DNA of 64,000 nt from Limnanthes douglasii subsp. nivea (GCA_036936605.1 JAUPFV010000001.1:344359081-344423080); one strand, 5' to 3'. Shown: positions 25,215 to 37,189, counted from the first letter of the stretch. Numbers and translations are program-made. The notes: generated by a model not told the origin, from the letters alone.

Positions 25215-25415
25215 ATCCTTTGCATCTACCTTCCTCTTAGGCCCTTCCCCTTTTACAAATGTAATCATATTATCCGCAGACTCTATGCCTTTAAGTTTTT
25301 CCTCCTCCTGTGCGGTGTGGGAAATCAACTCATTCATATTCCATTTTTCCCGCATGCAATTATAGGTGGACTGGAAGTACTTAAACTGGTCTGGCAGAGG
25401 ATGAAATTTGAATTA
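25215..25415 (-). pseudogene. gag: Cop-2 gag C-terminal fragment
   Basis: An open minus-strand stretch reads LPDQFKYFQSTYNC, then KWNMNELISHTAQEEEKLK, typical of the C-terminal half of plant copia gag (the region before the zinc knuckle). The zinc knuckle is absent. After a stop the sequence passes within about 80 bp into integrase (KHEPISKFKALRTKV), so a deletion joined gag to integrase. The upstream gag part is cut off by the Tat-2 LTR. Confidence 0.7.
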
Positions 25416-25656
25416 TGATAAGGAAGTAGAATAATGGGGACTAAAATATGATAAATGAACTCTTAAATGTAAATCTATAAAGATATGAGACGAATATTAG
25501 GTAACATGAAAAGATAAGGGCTAAGATGTAATAAACCCAATCTTGTAACAAATTTTGTTATTTTGTTATTCTGATTTCTTAGCCTATAAATAAAGGTTGA
25601 GGAGACTATTGTAAAGGGTGTGTGATTTTGGAATAATAGAAAATTAAACCTATAAA
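25416..25656 (+). repeat. 5' LTR of Tat-2
   Basis: Starts TGATAAGGAAGTAG, like the Tat-5 LTR (TGATAAGGGAGC), and ends just before the primer-binding site. CCTATAAATAAAGG near 25,580-25,593 is a good TATA box. At about 241 bp it is the shortest LTR of the group. It cuts straight into the Cop-2 gag. Confidence 0.65.
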
Positions 25657-25659
25657 AAA

Positions 25660-25679
25660 TGGCAACCGCAGTGGGAGGG
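25660..25679 (+). promoter_or_regulatory. Primer-binding site of Tat-2
   Basis: TGGCAACCGCAGTGGGAGGG directly follows the LTR. It differs from the Tat-1 site at only one position over the shared 18 bases. Confidence 0.75.
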
Positions 25680-25699
25680 CTGGTAACTTGATTTACTTA

Positions 25700-27325
25700 T
25701 TAAAAACAAAAAATAATTCTGAATACTTTCTTTGTTTTATTAAATCTGCATTAAAATCATCTTCTTGAAGCAATTTTGATCAAGAATAGAACCAAGCAAG
25801 ACCAATCCTCTAGTTTAAAAAGTTGTAGAAACTTTAAAGTTAGATTTGCAAGGAAGAGAAAGTGATAAAGATGATTCAATTGTAGCTCAGCAAACTCAAT
25901 CGAACATCGAAGCATGAATGAACCAGTTATTAGATAAAATCGCATTTTTGAATGAAAAGTATGATCAAAGAGAAAAGAAAATTTGATTGTCAAGATTAAA
26001 GTCTAAGGTGAGGAGATTGGATGAAGTAAATGTTGTTGATAGTCAATTTGACCGATTTTGCACTGCTTGTCAAGATCGAAAGGAGTAGAAGAAGGCACAC
26101 TTTGAATCTGACGAAGAATGTCATGCTTTGCGAAAGGAAAATAAAGATAAAAAAAGTTATGTGACATCTAGTGATGATGACTTAGATAATTCGGAACTTG
26201 AATTTAAAAGTTATCGAAAAGCTTCAAAAGGGGAAAAGAATCATCCTTGAAAATCATCAAAAGAGTACAAAAGAAGAAATTATGGTGTGCCTCATTGTTT
26301 AAGAGTAATAAATACGTTTGATGGAAATATATCTCATCTGTATACATGGATGGATGATTGAAGCTTGTATGCTACAGTTGGGCAATGATATGATAATCAA
26401 TATGTTCAAGGAGTTGATTTAAGGAATTTTCTTTTGACAAGAGAGATAAGGTCCATCACTCTTTTGAAGTGCTTCAATATTTATAAAGTTGAAAAATTCG
26501 ATGGAATGCAAGATCCAATGACCACATCAAACAGTTTACAAATTGCATGATAAATTTTGAAGATTATGATAGATTAATCTGCATAGCTTTTTCTCAAACA
26601 TCCTAAGAAACAGCTTTGAAGTGGTACAATAGAATTTTGAGGGAGTCTATTTCTAATTTTAGATTCTTTTATACAACATTCTGAATACAATTTGTAGGAA
26701 GCAAAGGGATGCGAGCAAATAGAGTTATACAATGCAAGAAAGTTATGGGAGAAAAGTTAAAGGATTACACTAAGACATTCGTGTTGACAAAATATGGTTT
26801 AGATAATTGTGATGAGTTGGTAGCTATGGCTGCATTTCGACAAGGCTTGTTACCATGAGATTTAGCCAACAAAACAAGAAAACGAAGAGCTTTGACTTTT
26901 GGAGCACTAATAGCTGAGGTGGAAGATCAAATTAATGTATAAGAGTCTACTAGAGTTCAAGGTGTGGTTGTATCTAGTCAAAACAATTATGGCCAGGTGA
27001 CAGACAACCAATGACAATCATCGAATTCAACCCAACCGTCTCATTCAAAGAATAATAATGATTATCCTCCTCGAAACGAAGAGTACCACAACCAGAATAC
27101 CAGATATCAAGTTGAGAGGCCAAGATCTAATGAATGGGCTATGCCAGAGTATTATTCATATTTAACTAAGAATGTCACTGCAATTTATGAAAAAATAAAA
27201 GGGTATGTTAGTTTTAGAAAGTCTGCTCCAATTAATAGGCAAAGGAGGAATAAAATAATAGGTTTTGTAAATATCATAACGACATCAGACATGATATTGC
27301 AGATTGTATTGCTTTAAAGAAAGAG
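25700..27325 (+). pseudogene. gag: Tat-2 gag remnant
   Basis: Pieced plus-strand frames give a Tat-type gag. There is a charged N-terminal part (about 25,980-26,260), a capsid segment with VEKFDGMQDP near 26,490-26,520, and LKWYN near 26,620. The family's C-terminal box reads CKYHNDIRHDIADCIALKKEV at about 27,265-27,330. Several TGA and TAG codons lie in frame. The C-terminal box leads directly into the protease part in the same frame, as in Tat-3 and Tat-5. Confidence 0.7.
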
Positions 27326-30300
27326 GTGCAAGCTCTAATTAAGAATGGGAAGTTGCTAGGCTATGTGAAAGGGCAGTGCAATGCATCAAAGGCTCTGGTT
27401 GCATCCACTTCACAGGCAATAAATCCAAATCCACATGCAGAAAATTTAATGATATTAGATTCCAAGGCTGATGACTCCGATGTTGCATTAAAATACTTAG
27501 ATTCAGACCCTAATTGGTTAATTTTGATGATAGTGGGTGAACCAGTAAAGCAAAACAGAGTTCGAAATTCGTGTGAATACTTTGATTCCTTGGCGATTTT
27601 TGGAGGAGACACTATGACGGGTAATACTTGATAATTCTATGAAAAGGCATGTAGTAATTTTAATTACCCATAATAAAGGAAGGATGTCAACTCATTTATA
27701 TGGTAAGACGAATATTCCTTCCATTCTATTTGATGAAGATGATTTAAGAGGCACTGCTGGTCCTTATGAAGATGCAGTGGTGATTGGAGCAGATATAATT
27801 GGGATTGAAATCCAGCGCGTACTGATAGATAGAGGAAGCTTTGCTAACGTTCTTTTCAAAACAATTTATGATAGAATGCGCAATACTTCTCGAATTTCTC
27901 AATCAGATCGAACTATTATCAGACTTACAGGAGTGACTGCTCAGGTAATTGGAGATTTCGAAAGGGAGGTATGTTTAGAAAATTGACTTATTAGAAAGAA
28001 ATTTAAAGTCTTATTCATGGTGGTAGATTATCTGCAGAGTTATAATACCATTTTTAGGAGATTATGGCTTTCGAGGATGTATGCAGTTGTGTCCATAGTT
28101 TGTTAATGTTTGAAATATGTAGTTGATGATCGAGTCGGGGTAGTTTGAAGTGATCAAAAGGTTGATAGGGAATATTATACCATATGTCTTCGAATTCGAA
28201 GATCGAGCAATGATGATAAAATGAATGAATACCAATCAGAAGGGTTTACCTTTGATGCAGAAGATAAAATTGATGGTCAGAGGGAAACCTCGGGTTCTCA
28301 GACAGTAAATGAGAATATAGAAGGGTATGTTTTACCATATGGTAAGGTACTTCGAATAAAAACTCAGTTGACCCCAGCTTATGACAGCAGATATTACAAT
28401 TTTTGTTTTATAATTTGGATGTTTTCACTTGGAAATGATATGTTACAGCTTATCACTTAATCCTAAGATTAAACATGTTATACAAAAAAGACATGCTTTT
28501 ATTTTGAGAAGGCAGAAGCTATAGTAGTCGAGGTAGATCGTTTGTCCAAGGTTGGACATATTAGGGAAGCAAAATATTCTTTATGGAGAGCAAACTTAGT
28601 GGTAGTTAAGAAAAAAATGGGAAGTGGATGATGTGTGTTGACTTCACTGAGCTGAATCGTGCTTGTCCTAAAGATCCATTCCCTATTCCTCGGATTAATC
28701 AACTAGTTGATTCTACTTCAGGTAATAAGATATTATCTTTCATGGATGCTTTTGTAGGATACAAATAAATTCAAATGGATATAAAAGATTAAGAGAGTAC
28801 CACCTTCATCAAAGATTGAGGTTTATATTGTTATAGAGTTATTCCTTTTGGTCTAAATAATTGTGGAGCAACATATCATAGATTAATGAATAAAGGCTTC
28901 ACTTCTCATATCGAAAGAAATATGGAGGTATATATTGATGACATGTTGGTCAAGAGTTTAGCAGATAAGGAACACTTGGAGGATTTATAGGAGACATTTT
29001 TAACTTAAGGGCTATTAAATTAAAGTTAAATCTAGAGAAATGTATCTTTGGAGTTCGATCAAGGAAATTCTTGGGCTATATTATTAGTGAAAATGGGATA
29101 GAAGCTGTTCTGGAACAACTAAATGCTTTGATATCGATGACATCCCCTTGAACTATCAAAGAACTATAAATCTAAACAGGAAGATTAGCTTCTCTTAACA
29201 AGTTTATTATCAAGTTTTCAGATAAATGTTTCTCTTTTTTCAAGTATTAGGCAAACCAAAGAAGTTTGAATGGACTTCAGAATGTGAAGCGATATTTTAA
29301 GCATCAAGGAGTTATAACCATCACCAAAGATATTATCTAAGCCTCGAATTTGAGAGAAACTCTTTTTGTACATTGTGGTATCAGATTTTGCAGTAAGTGC
29401 GGTTTTGATAAGTGAAGATTTGGGAATTTATAGACCAGTGTACTATGTTAGTAAGAGTTTGGTAGCATCAAAAGAGAGATATTTGAACCTTGAAAAGTTG
29501 GCTCTCGCTCTAGTGTTGGTTGCAAAAAAGATGCGTCCTTATTTTCAAACACATACTGTTAAGGTACGCACTTCGTTTCCATTGAAAAATGTTTTATAAC
29601 GCCTAGATATTTTAGGAAGGATGACCAAATGGTCAGTAGAACTGGGAGATTTTGATACCATATTTTCTCCTTGAACCACTATCAAAGGCACATGCTTTAG
29701 TTGATTTCTTGGTTGATTTTCACTCAAGTAGATAAGACGAAGAGCCAAATAAAGATGGTTATTCAAGGGACTTGTTATGGATTTCGAACTGATAAAGGAG
29801 CTAGCATTCAAGGATGCAGCGGAGGGGTCCAGTTGATCGCTCTTTTTAAGGAGGTAATGTTTTAGGCTATTAAGTTTTGTTTTCAAGCATCAAATAATGA
29901 GGTTAAATTTGAAGTTGCATTGGCTGGTTTGAGGTTTGCGTATATTTTTTTTGGGGAAATCAGTTCGTTGGGAAACGAATTCCCAATTAGTAGCTAACCA
30001 AGTGACTGGTGTTTCCGAAGCTAAAAAAGATCACTTAATTTTGTAACTTCAAAATTTGATTCTTCTTTTTTAACACGTTACTGTTGAATTAGGAGATGAG
30101 ACAATACTATTGTTGATTCGTTGGCAACTGTTGCTTACACAGAAGATTATCAATGGATCTTATTACAAGAGAGCTAATCTATCTTAAGCAGATCAGAGCA
30201 ATGTAAATACGCAGAGGAAGTTTTTGTTACACCAGATGTAATTCGAAGCAACTAGAGGGCTGATCTTTTGAACTTTTTATTGCTAGGAACATTGGCTCTG

Positions 30301-31090
30301 GATATACAGTTAGCTAAGAAATTCAAGTATAAAGCTCATGGTTATATTGTGTTAGATGGAGTGTTGTATAAATTGTTTTTGAGTAGGTAGATGTTGCGTT
30401 GCTTAAGTAGACAAGAGTCTCAGGATATCCTTTCAGAATTACATGATGGTGAAGGATCAACACATTGTGGATACAAGGCATTGACACGTCGAGTTTTGCT
30501 AGCATGTTATTACTAGCATTCGATTATGAACGTTGCCAAGAATTTTGTCCGAGGTTGTGATACTTGTCAGCGTTTTTCCAATTCCATTCATAAACCTGCA
30601 GTATCACTCATGTCCATTTCCAAAGCCATTTCTTTTGACAGATGGAAAATATATTTGGTAGGACCTTTGGCTATGGCTTCAGGAGGACTCAAATTCTTAT
30701 TGAAGCCTTAGACTATTTTTCAAAGTGGGTAGAGGCTGGACCTTTATCTGGAACAAAGGCCAAAGATGTTATAAAATTCACTATGAAAAATATTTGTTGC
30801 TGTTTTGGGATATTTTATGAGAAAACCACAGACAATGGTCCACAGTTTAATAATAGAAAAATGGCATATTTTTGTGCTTCAAGGGGAATTATGTAGTGTT
30901 TTTCCACACCTTTCCAAATGGTCAGGTGGAAGTAACGAATATATCTATTTTAAAAGGCTTGAAAAAGAATTTAACGGGGGATGCAGGGAAATGGCCTTGT
31001 AAGAGGTGTTGTGGATGTATTGAACAACTCCAAGAGAGGCTACTAAAAAAGAGACTTTTTTTGCTTTGGTATATGGTACGGATATTATAA
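27326..31090 (+). pseudogene. pol: Tat-2 pol remnant, cut inside integrase
   Basis: Order on the plus strand: protease (27,639-27,986; the catalytic DTGSS is changed to DRGSF at about 27,828-27,842), RT (about 28,500-29,150; YIDD intact at 28,931-28,942), RNase H (29,366-29,599, with VYYVSKSL and MRPYFQTH), archaeal-type RNase H (about 29,760-30,170) and integrase. Integrase shows SELHDGEGSTHCG near 30,440, DYFSKWVEAGPL near 30,710, a DNGPQF motif near 30,835 and NGQVEVTN near 30,920. It ends after ALVYGTDIISPA at about 31,085, where Tat-3 begins. Many stops and frameshifts make it non-functional. Confidence 0.8.
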
Positions 31091-34000
31091 GTCCTGCCAG
31101 GGGAGCTGCTTCTACCCACTTTGAAAAGTAGTCGATGGCCACAATTATAGTTTTACGCCCTCCGGAAGCCACAGGGAGAGGTCCAACCAAGTCCAATCCC
31201 CATCGAGCAAACGGGATGGGCTCAGAAATTGATTCCAAAGGAATGGCTGGTACATGAATTTCATTGCTGTACCTCTGGCATGGGTCACACCTTCTCACCA
31301 GCTCCTTAGCATCTTTCATGATTGATGGCCAATAATATCCGGAGAGTAACACTCTTCTTGTCAAAGCTCTAAATCCACAATGGGCTGATCCCTCACCATC
31401 ATGCAATTCGGAGAGAACCATTTGTGACTCATGATCCCCTAAACAACGTAGGAGAGGTTTGCTGTAGGACTTTTTGTACAAGACTTCTCTTAACATAATG
31501 AAACCACGAGCCCTGTGTTTTAACATTCTGGCTTGTGATTTATCTAAGGGCACAACACCATCGGACAGATATTGCATAAGAGGAGACCTCCAGTCTTGAG
31601 GCCGACTCACTTGTATTTCAAAGACTTCCTCTTTTCCACCCTCACCAAGTTCAATAGAAGGGCTTTCAAGCACATGGATCCATGGGTAGGACTCCGTATA
31701 TGCTATTGTTGCCAATGAATCAGCTAGCTCATTTTCTGCCCGGGGGATGCGCTCAAAGACAACAGCCTTAAATTTTAACGCTTCATTTTTGAGGAGAAGT
31801 AAATATTTGACCAATTGCTCCTTTCTAGCCTCTGATAGGCCCAAGGCATGGTGGACAAGCAACTGGGAGTCACTTAGTAGCTTGACCCTTTTAGCTCCAC
31901 AGATATAGGCCAACTTTAACCCAGCTATGGCTGCTTCGTATTCGGACTCATTATTAGATGCCCTGAAAGCAAAACAAATAGCTTGGTACATGCTGTCCCC
32001 GTAGAGGGAAGTGAGACATATTCCTGCCCCAGATCCCATGGTACTAGATCCGCCGTCTGTTCGGACAATCCACACTTTCTTGTCTTTTGAATCAGTAAGT
32101 TGCTCTGAATCCCTATCAGAATAGAATTCAACCAGAAAATCAGCCACAGCTTGGGCTTTTACTGCTGTCCGGGGAGCAAAGTCTATGTCGAAGTCCCCCA
32201 ACTCTACTGACCACTTTGTCATTCTGCTCGAAATGTCTGCTTTTTGAAGGACATTCTTTAAAGGGAAAGATGTCCGGACGACGATAGGATGAGCCTGGAA
32301 ATAGGGCCTCATTTTTCTCGCAGCTATCACCAAAGCTAATGCCAGTTTTTCGAGTTTCAAGTAACGCCTCTCAGTATCAATCAAGCTCTTGCTGACGTAG
32401 TACACTGGGTGAGGTTGCCCATCGACCTCTCTTACTAACACTGCACTGATGGCACAACTTGAAACAGCCAGATACACAAAGAGAGTTTCCCCATCAACTG
32501 GTTTGAACAAAGTTTTGGGAGAGGAAAGATATTTCTTGATTTCATTGAATGCTTCATCACACTGTGGTGTCCATTCAAACCCCTTAGCACCCTTCAAGGT
32601 TTGAAAGAATGGAGCACACCTGTCCGAAGACCTGGAGATGAATCTGTTCAAGGCAGCCAATCTCCCCGTTAATCGTTGCACTTCTTTAATGTTTCGAGGA
32701 AGGCTCCATCTGGAATAAGGCATTGAGTTGGTCCGGGTCGGGCTGTATTCCATGCTCACTTATGATATACCCTAAGAATTTCCCGGACTGCACTCCGAAC
32801 ACACACTTTTCAGGGTTTAATTTTAAATTCACTTTTGTTAAGTTGGCAAAAGTTTCTTGGAGGTCGGACAAGTGCAACTGCTCATCCATACTTTTTAACA
32901 TCATATCGTCAATATAAACCTCCATATTTCTTCCAGTTTGATTAGCAAATGCCTTGTTAACTAACCTTTGATAAGTAGCCCCAGCATTTTTCAAGCCAAA
33001 AGGCATCACCTTGTAGCAATGTAGACCCCTATCAGTGACAAACGTGGTGTGCTCTTGATCTTTTGGATCTACTTGAATCTGATTGTACCCGGAGAAGGCA
33101 TCCATGAAGGAGAGAAGCTTGTTCCCAGAAGTAGAGTCTACTGACTGATCAATCTGGGGGACCGGATACAAATCTTTTGGGCAAGCTCTATTGAGGTCTG
33201 TGAAGTCAATACACATACGCCATTTGCCATTCTTCTTTTTCACCAAGACAGGATTGGCAGTCCACAAAGGGTATTGAGATTCTTTAATATGCCCCATCTT
33301 TGTGAGTCTGTCAACCTCTTGCACTATGACATCAGCCTTTTCTTTTGAGAAAGCTCTCCTCTTTTGTACCACTGGTGTCACATCTCTCCGGACAGATAGG
33401 TGATGGGAAATCACCTCTGATGGAACTCCAGTAACATCAGCATTGCACCAAGCAAAAACGTGCTGATGGTCTTTCAAGAATTTCAACATTTCTTCTTTTA
33501 ACATTGGTGGCATTTTGGACCCTATCTTGACACTTTTTCCTTCTTCTAAGTAGTGCGTTTCAACCTCTTCAATCGGAATCAACACTCCAGGGGTCTCTCT
33601 GGGGTCATCAATTTCACCCTCACCCCCAGAAAGGCCCTCAAACTGCTATTGATTATTTATACGGACTGCCCCCAGCGTTCGTGGAGCCAAGGCAGTGGCA
33701 TAGCATTCTCTTGCAATCTTTTGGCTGCTCCGGACAACCCCAACCTGCCCCTGAACAGCATACTTTAAACACTGATGGACTGTCGAAGCCACTGCATGCA
33801 TCCTAGAGAGCCAAGATCTCCCTAGAATAGCATTATAGCAAGTGGGACAATCCACCACAATGAAGAGTATTCTAACCATTTTCTTGAAAGAGCCTCTGCC
33901 CAATAACACTTCTTCTTCAAACTCCCCGATCACATCGGCTGAGCTGCCCGTGAAGCCCACGATTGATCTATCCGACTTTTGAATCACAGCTGGATTTTTC

Positions 34001-34518
34001 ATTTTCTTGTAAGTGTTTAGAAAAAGGATGTTGGCAGAGCTTCCAGTATCCATCAGAATTCGCCTTATCTCATTGCCCCCTATAGATGCTCCTATGGCAA
34101 CAACATCCTCATGAGGGCCAGCAATATCTCTCAAATCATCCTCATCGAAGACTATGAATGGGAATGAATTTGGTGATTGATAGGATGTCATGCCTCCTTC
34201 TAGCTGGGAGGCTAAATTATGAACATGCCTCTTTCTTGAAGAAGCAGTAGGAGCAGTCATTGTGTCCCCTCCGAAAATCGTCAGTGACTCAAAGAATTTA
34301 ATGAGCCCGGAGACTGTCTTGGAATACTCCTCTATGGCACCTACCTTATTTCGTGTTGGATCAGGATCCAAGTATTCAGATTCCACATCAAACCTTTCAA
34401 CTATTACCATGGCCCCCTCCGGGGCAGCATTACTTGGACCAACCCGGTGAGTGTTATCAGGCATGTTGCCTCCTCTTCTTTTAACGTATGCACCCAACTT
34501 TCCCCTTTCAATCAAGTT
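31091..34518 (-). pseudogene. pol: Tat-3 pol (protease to integrase), with two premature defects and a 3' truncation
   Basis: Protease lies in 33,646-34,515 with DTGSSAN at about 34,037-34,051. RT (32,686-33,585) has the intact YIDD box at 32,905-32,916. RNase H and the archaeal-type RNase H follow (VYYVSKSL, MRPYFQAHP, then RTDGGSS, SEYEAAIAGL and NELADSLATIAY), then the integrase HHCC region and DLVGPLPVASGG. Integrase stops after KWVEAAPLAG, and the frame continues into Tat-2 antisense sequence to 30,945. One TAG (33,646-33,648) interrupts between protease and RT. A single extra T near 32,701 shifts the frame between RT and RNase H. Known role: reverse transcription and integration of the element. 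This copy cannot integrate on its own. Confidence 0.88.
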
Positions 34519-36033
34519 TTATACCTCTTGTTTCAATGCTATGCAATCATCAGTGGTATGGCCAATATCATTGTGGTATTGGCAAAAGGAGTTCTTACGA
34601 TGCTCTCTGGGAGACTGCAAGGTTGCCGGTCTCCGGTAGTGTACCTCATCTTTTGTTTTATCAAAAATGGTGGCCACGCTTTCTTTAAGTTCTGCGAACC
34701 ACTCCGGTTGGACCCATGGCCCTCTTTTGTTTCTGGATTGTTGACTTTGAGCAGGAGCAGCTGGCTGAGACTGAGCTTTTCCTCTACCATGTCCCTGTCC
34801 GGTTTCTCTTGCTCTATTCCCGGACTGGTTTTGATTTGGAGTTGGTGCCACCGGGGTGGATCTCACCTGTCTGTGTACCCTGGTATTCTTTGTTTCATCA
34901 ACGTTTATTTGCTTGCCAACTTGATTTAGCAACCCTCCCCAGGTCATGGCTTTCTTTCTGGTCACCGAATCAGCCAGGTTGCCTGGGTTCAAACCTTGTC
35001 TTAGGGATGCTATTGCCACCTGTTCGAAGCAATCAGCCAACCCATTCTTTGTGTTCACAAAACAACTTATGTACTCCTTTAATGACTCATTTGGTTCCTG
35101 GGCGCAATGGATTATGGTGTCTCCATTACCCTTCAGCTCCTTACTCCCCACAAACTGCCTTCAAAAGGCCACCCAAAAAGTATCAAAATCTTTAATACAA
35201 CCTTGAGGCAAGCTGTTGTACCATTTCAGAGCACTCCCCGTAAAAGATTGGGAGAATTCCCTACACAGTAGTTTATCATCATCATCAAAGTTCATCATGA
35301 AGTTCTTGAATTGCTCCAGATGATTGTCTGGATCAGTACTGCCATCGTACTTCTCCATCTTGGTGCTGTCAAACCTTTTAAGGAGGTTCCCGGACAGAAT
35401 CTTAGAAGATAATGGAGATTGCCTCCAGTTTCTTCCACGACTGAACACAGTATCCTCATTGGGAGTTGCAAAGATACCTGGTTCATCGTGAAAAGCGAAA
35501 GGATCCATCAGCATCCGGTCCACGTGCCTCCGGTTATGAGATGATCCCTTACCAATATGCCTTTTCATTCTTCTATGGTGATCTTTTTTTCTTGAATATT
35601 TCTTAACCTGCTTTTGCTTTTTCTTGGTTCGACCCTCATCACTGCTGGAGGACAAGGATTTTTCATTTCCCTCACTGTCCGAAGAGCTGCCCGAAGATTC
35701 TGAACTTGAGTCAGAGCTCTCCACAGGCTTGGACCGGTGAGACTTTTTAGAACTAGCATGTGTCTTTTTGGTACTTACATGAGTTTTCGAAGCCTCAGGC
35801 TCTCTAGGGTTGTCGGTGTGATGAACAACCGATGCCTTGGATTTCTCTTCCACGCCCATTTTGGCCTTTTCAGCCCTCAGAGCTTCTATCTCAAGCTTCA
35901 ACCTGTCACGCTCTTGGACAGGATACTCATCGTTCTCTTCCACCACTTCGAGCAAAGCTGGTGGAAGCTCTGGATTATCCGGATTCATTCGGACAGAATT
36001 TCTTGGCAGGTTTTGAATGCTTGATTCAGGCAC
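34519..36033 (-). pseudogene. gag: Tat-3 gag, with two premature stops
   Basis: The polyprotein probably starts at ATG 36,031-36,033, 8 bases after the primer-binding site on the minus strand. The N-terminal ~170 residues are Ser/Lys-rich and look disordered (a run of SSSESSGSSSDSEG, then KKKQKQ). The capsid-like part follows, with FDSTKMEKYDGSTDP and SALKWYNSLPQG. The C-terminal box CQYHNDIGHTTDDCIALKQEV lies at about 34,520-34,585. A TGA at 35,161-35,163 replaces an expected Arg codon, and a TAA at 34,519-34,521 replaces an expected Gln codon. Both fit single C-to-T changes. Reading is otherwise continuous with pol in one frame, so gag and pol were one polyprotein. Confidence 0.88.
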
Positions 36034-36040
36034 CTCTCTC

Positions 36041-36058
36041 CTCCCACTGTGGTAGCCA
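36041..36058 (-). promoter_or_regulatory. Primer-binding site of Tat-3
   Basis: TGGCTACCACAGTGGGAG on the minus strand, one base after the LTR end (AACACA). It matches the Tat-1 site except for one base. Confidence 0.78.
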
Positions 36059-36059
36059 A

Positions 36060-36542
36060 TGTGTTATGGATAAAAATAGCCCGAGGGTAGGCTAGTAATT
36101 TTAAGTGGAGTTTCAAGATGGTACAGGGGTGTTTAACGGTGGTATAAGGGTGTTTAACGGTGGTGTAAGGGTGTTTAACGGTGGTGTAAGGGTGTTTCAA
36201 GGTGGAGAGATAATTAAGCAGCTTGGTAGCAGTTAATTTTCATTATTAGAAGTTAATGCTGGTGGTTGAGTATTTATAGTTGTGATGTTTGGGCCCTTAT
36301 GGGCCTTCGGGTCAAGTTTAATGGACCCGGTCATGTTTAAAGACCCATGAGTTCTAAGCAGGAGGACAAGTAGCTTAGTCAGGAAGTGTTTAGGTTTTTT
36401 AGTACTTTTGTCATACTTCGAACAACCTTAGGCTCATATTGTTTCGAAGTGATCTGTCCGGTCCAAATGATCTGTCCGTTATTCGGAGAGAATTCACACT
36501 GACCTGCCCTTCCGGGGAGATCTCCTGAATTCGGACTCATCA
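36060..36542 (-). repeat. 5' LTR of Tat-3, with 21-bp tandem repeats
   Basis: On the minus strand it starts TGATGAGTCCG and ends CATAACACA. A TATA-like CTATAAATACTC lies near 36,270. Four copies of a 21-bp unit (GTGTTTAACGGTGGTGTAAGG on the plus strand) start at 36,129, 36,150, 36,171 and 36,192, just downstream of the likely transcription start. Only one LTR is present, so its age cannot be judged by LTR comparison. Confidence 0.75.
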
Positions 36543-37189
36543 AATATTTTTCCATTTCTTATGAATAATTGACACACTTTTTCCTATCTTGTTGACCCAA
36601 TGAGGTTTTAACGAGGTTTCATGTACATATTCAGAGAAATTAATAAAGTCTTTTTTGCCAATGGTTGTTTGCAGTATAAATATTCCAATTATTTTGATAG
36701 TTTGTTAAAGCTGATCACCTTTCAAGTTGACCAAGAGTAATATTTCTGAGGTGTTACACGTTAATTTTTAACATGTTTCAAAGAAACAACCATATTCGAA
36801 GTGGTACGTCTATTAAACGCGCTATGATATTTGAGGTGCTACGAACAATAAACGCACTAAATGTTTTTCAAAGTGTTACGTCTTTTAAACGCACTAAGAT
36901 ATTCGAAGTGCCACATTTTTTAATTACACTTAACTATTGGAAAGGATTATATTTTTTATATGAGTATATTATTTTAAGAATGAGTTATTTCGAAGTACAC
37001 ATGCCTTGTTAATATGAAAATTTCAATACTAATACACAAAATGCCTTTTCGTTCATAAATAATCTGATGATTCATAAAAAATGTTATAAATAGCATTCAA
37101 CATATTCAGGTCAACCCACAAACAATTAGGTGACAAGTGCACAAAAGTTAAACAAACAAAAACTGGTGAAATTGTTTATCCTTGAAGTA
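36543..37189. repeat. Post-pol spacer of Tat-2 with 36-37-bp tandem repeats
   Basis: The first ~190 bp match the Tat-1 spacer (2,690-2,850) in reverse. From about 36,740 to 36,925 there are three to four copies of a 36-37-bp unit, with TTCGAAGTG followed by TACGTCT..TTAAACGCACTA, homologous to the Tat-1 unit. No coding frame is seen until the antisense ORF fragment. Confidence 0.75.

Larger units (their letters stand above)
22930..25415 (-). mobile_element. Cop-2: internally deleted copia element, interrupted by Tat-2
   Basis: On the minus strand the order is a gag fragment (25,215-25,415), integrase, RT and a pol C-terminus, then a polypurine tract AAGTGGGAGAGTT (23,252-23,264) and a 3' LTR starting TGTAATAGG at 23,251. 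The LTR's other end, near 22,930, is uncertain. The gag is cut off exactly where the Tat-2 LTR starts (25,416), so Tat-2 inserted into Cop-2. The missing 5' part of Cop-2 is not found on the far side of Tat-2. Confidence 0.75.
31091..36542 (-). mobile_element. Tat-3: well-preserved Tat element truncated in integrase
   Basis: The 5' LTR (36,060-36,542), primer-binding site, gag, protease, RT, both RNase H domains and the first part of integrase are present on the minus strand. The base composition is clearly more GC-rich than the surroundings, and long open frames remain, so this copy is younger than Tat-1, Tat-2 and Tat-4. It stops at KWVEAAPLAG in integrase; the rest of integrase, the post-pol region and the 3' LTR are absent. 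The outer LTR end abuts the Tat-2 post-pol spacer exactly. Confidence 0.85.

Noticed and set aside
30945..31090. Minus-strand extension of the Tat-3 polyprotein below 31,091
   Set aside because: The frame is open there, but the sequence is the antisense of Tat-2 integrase, so these residues are not real integrase.
34447..35206. Plus-strand ORFs of 62-160 codons across Tat-3 gag
   Set aside because: They are shadows of the minus-strand gag frame and have no recognisable domain.
35985..36200. Short minus-strand ORF with repeated KHPYTTV units
   Set aside because: It is the translation of the 21-bp repeats in the Tat-3 LTR and lies outside gag.
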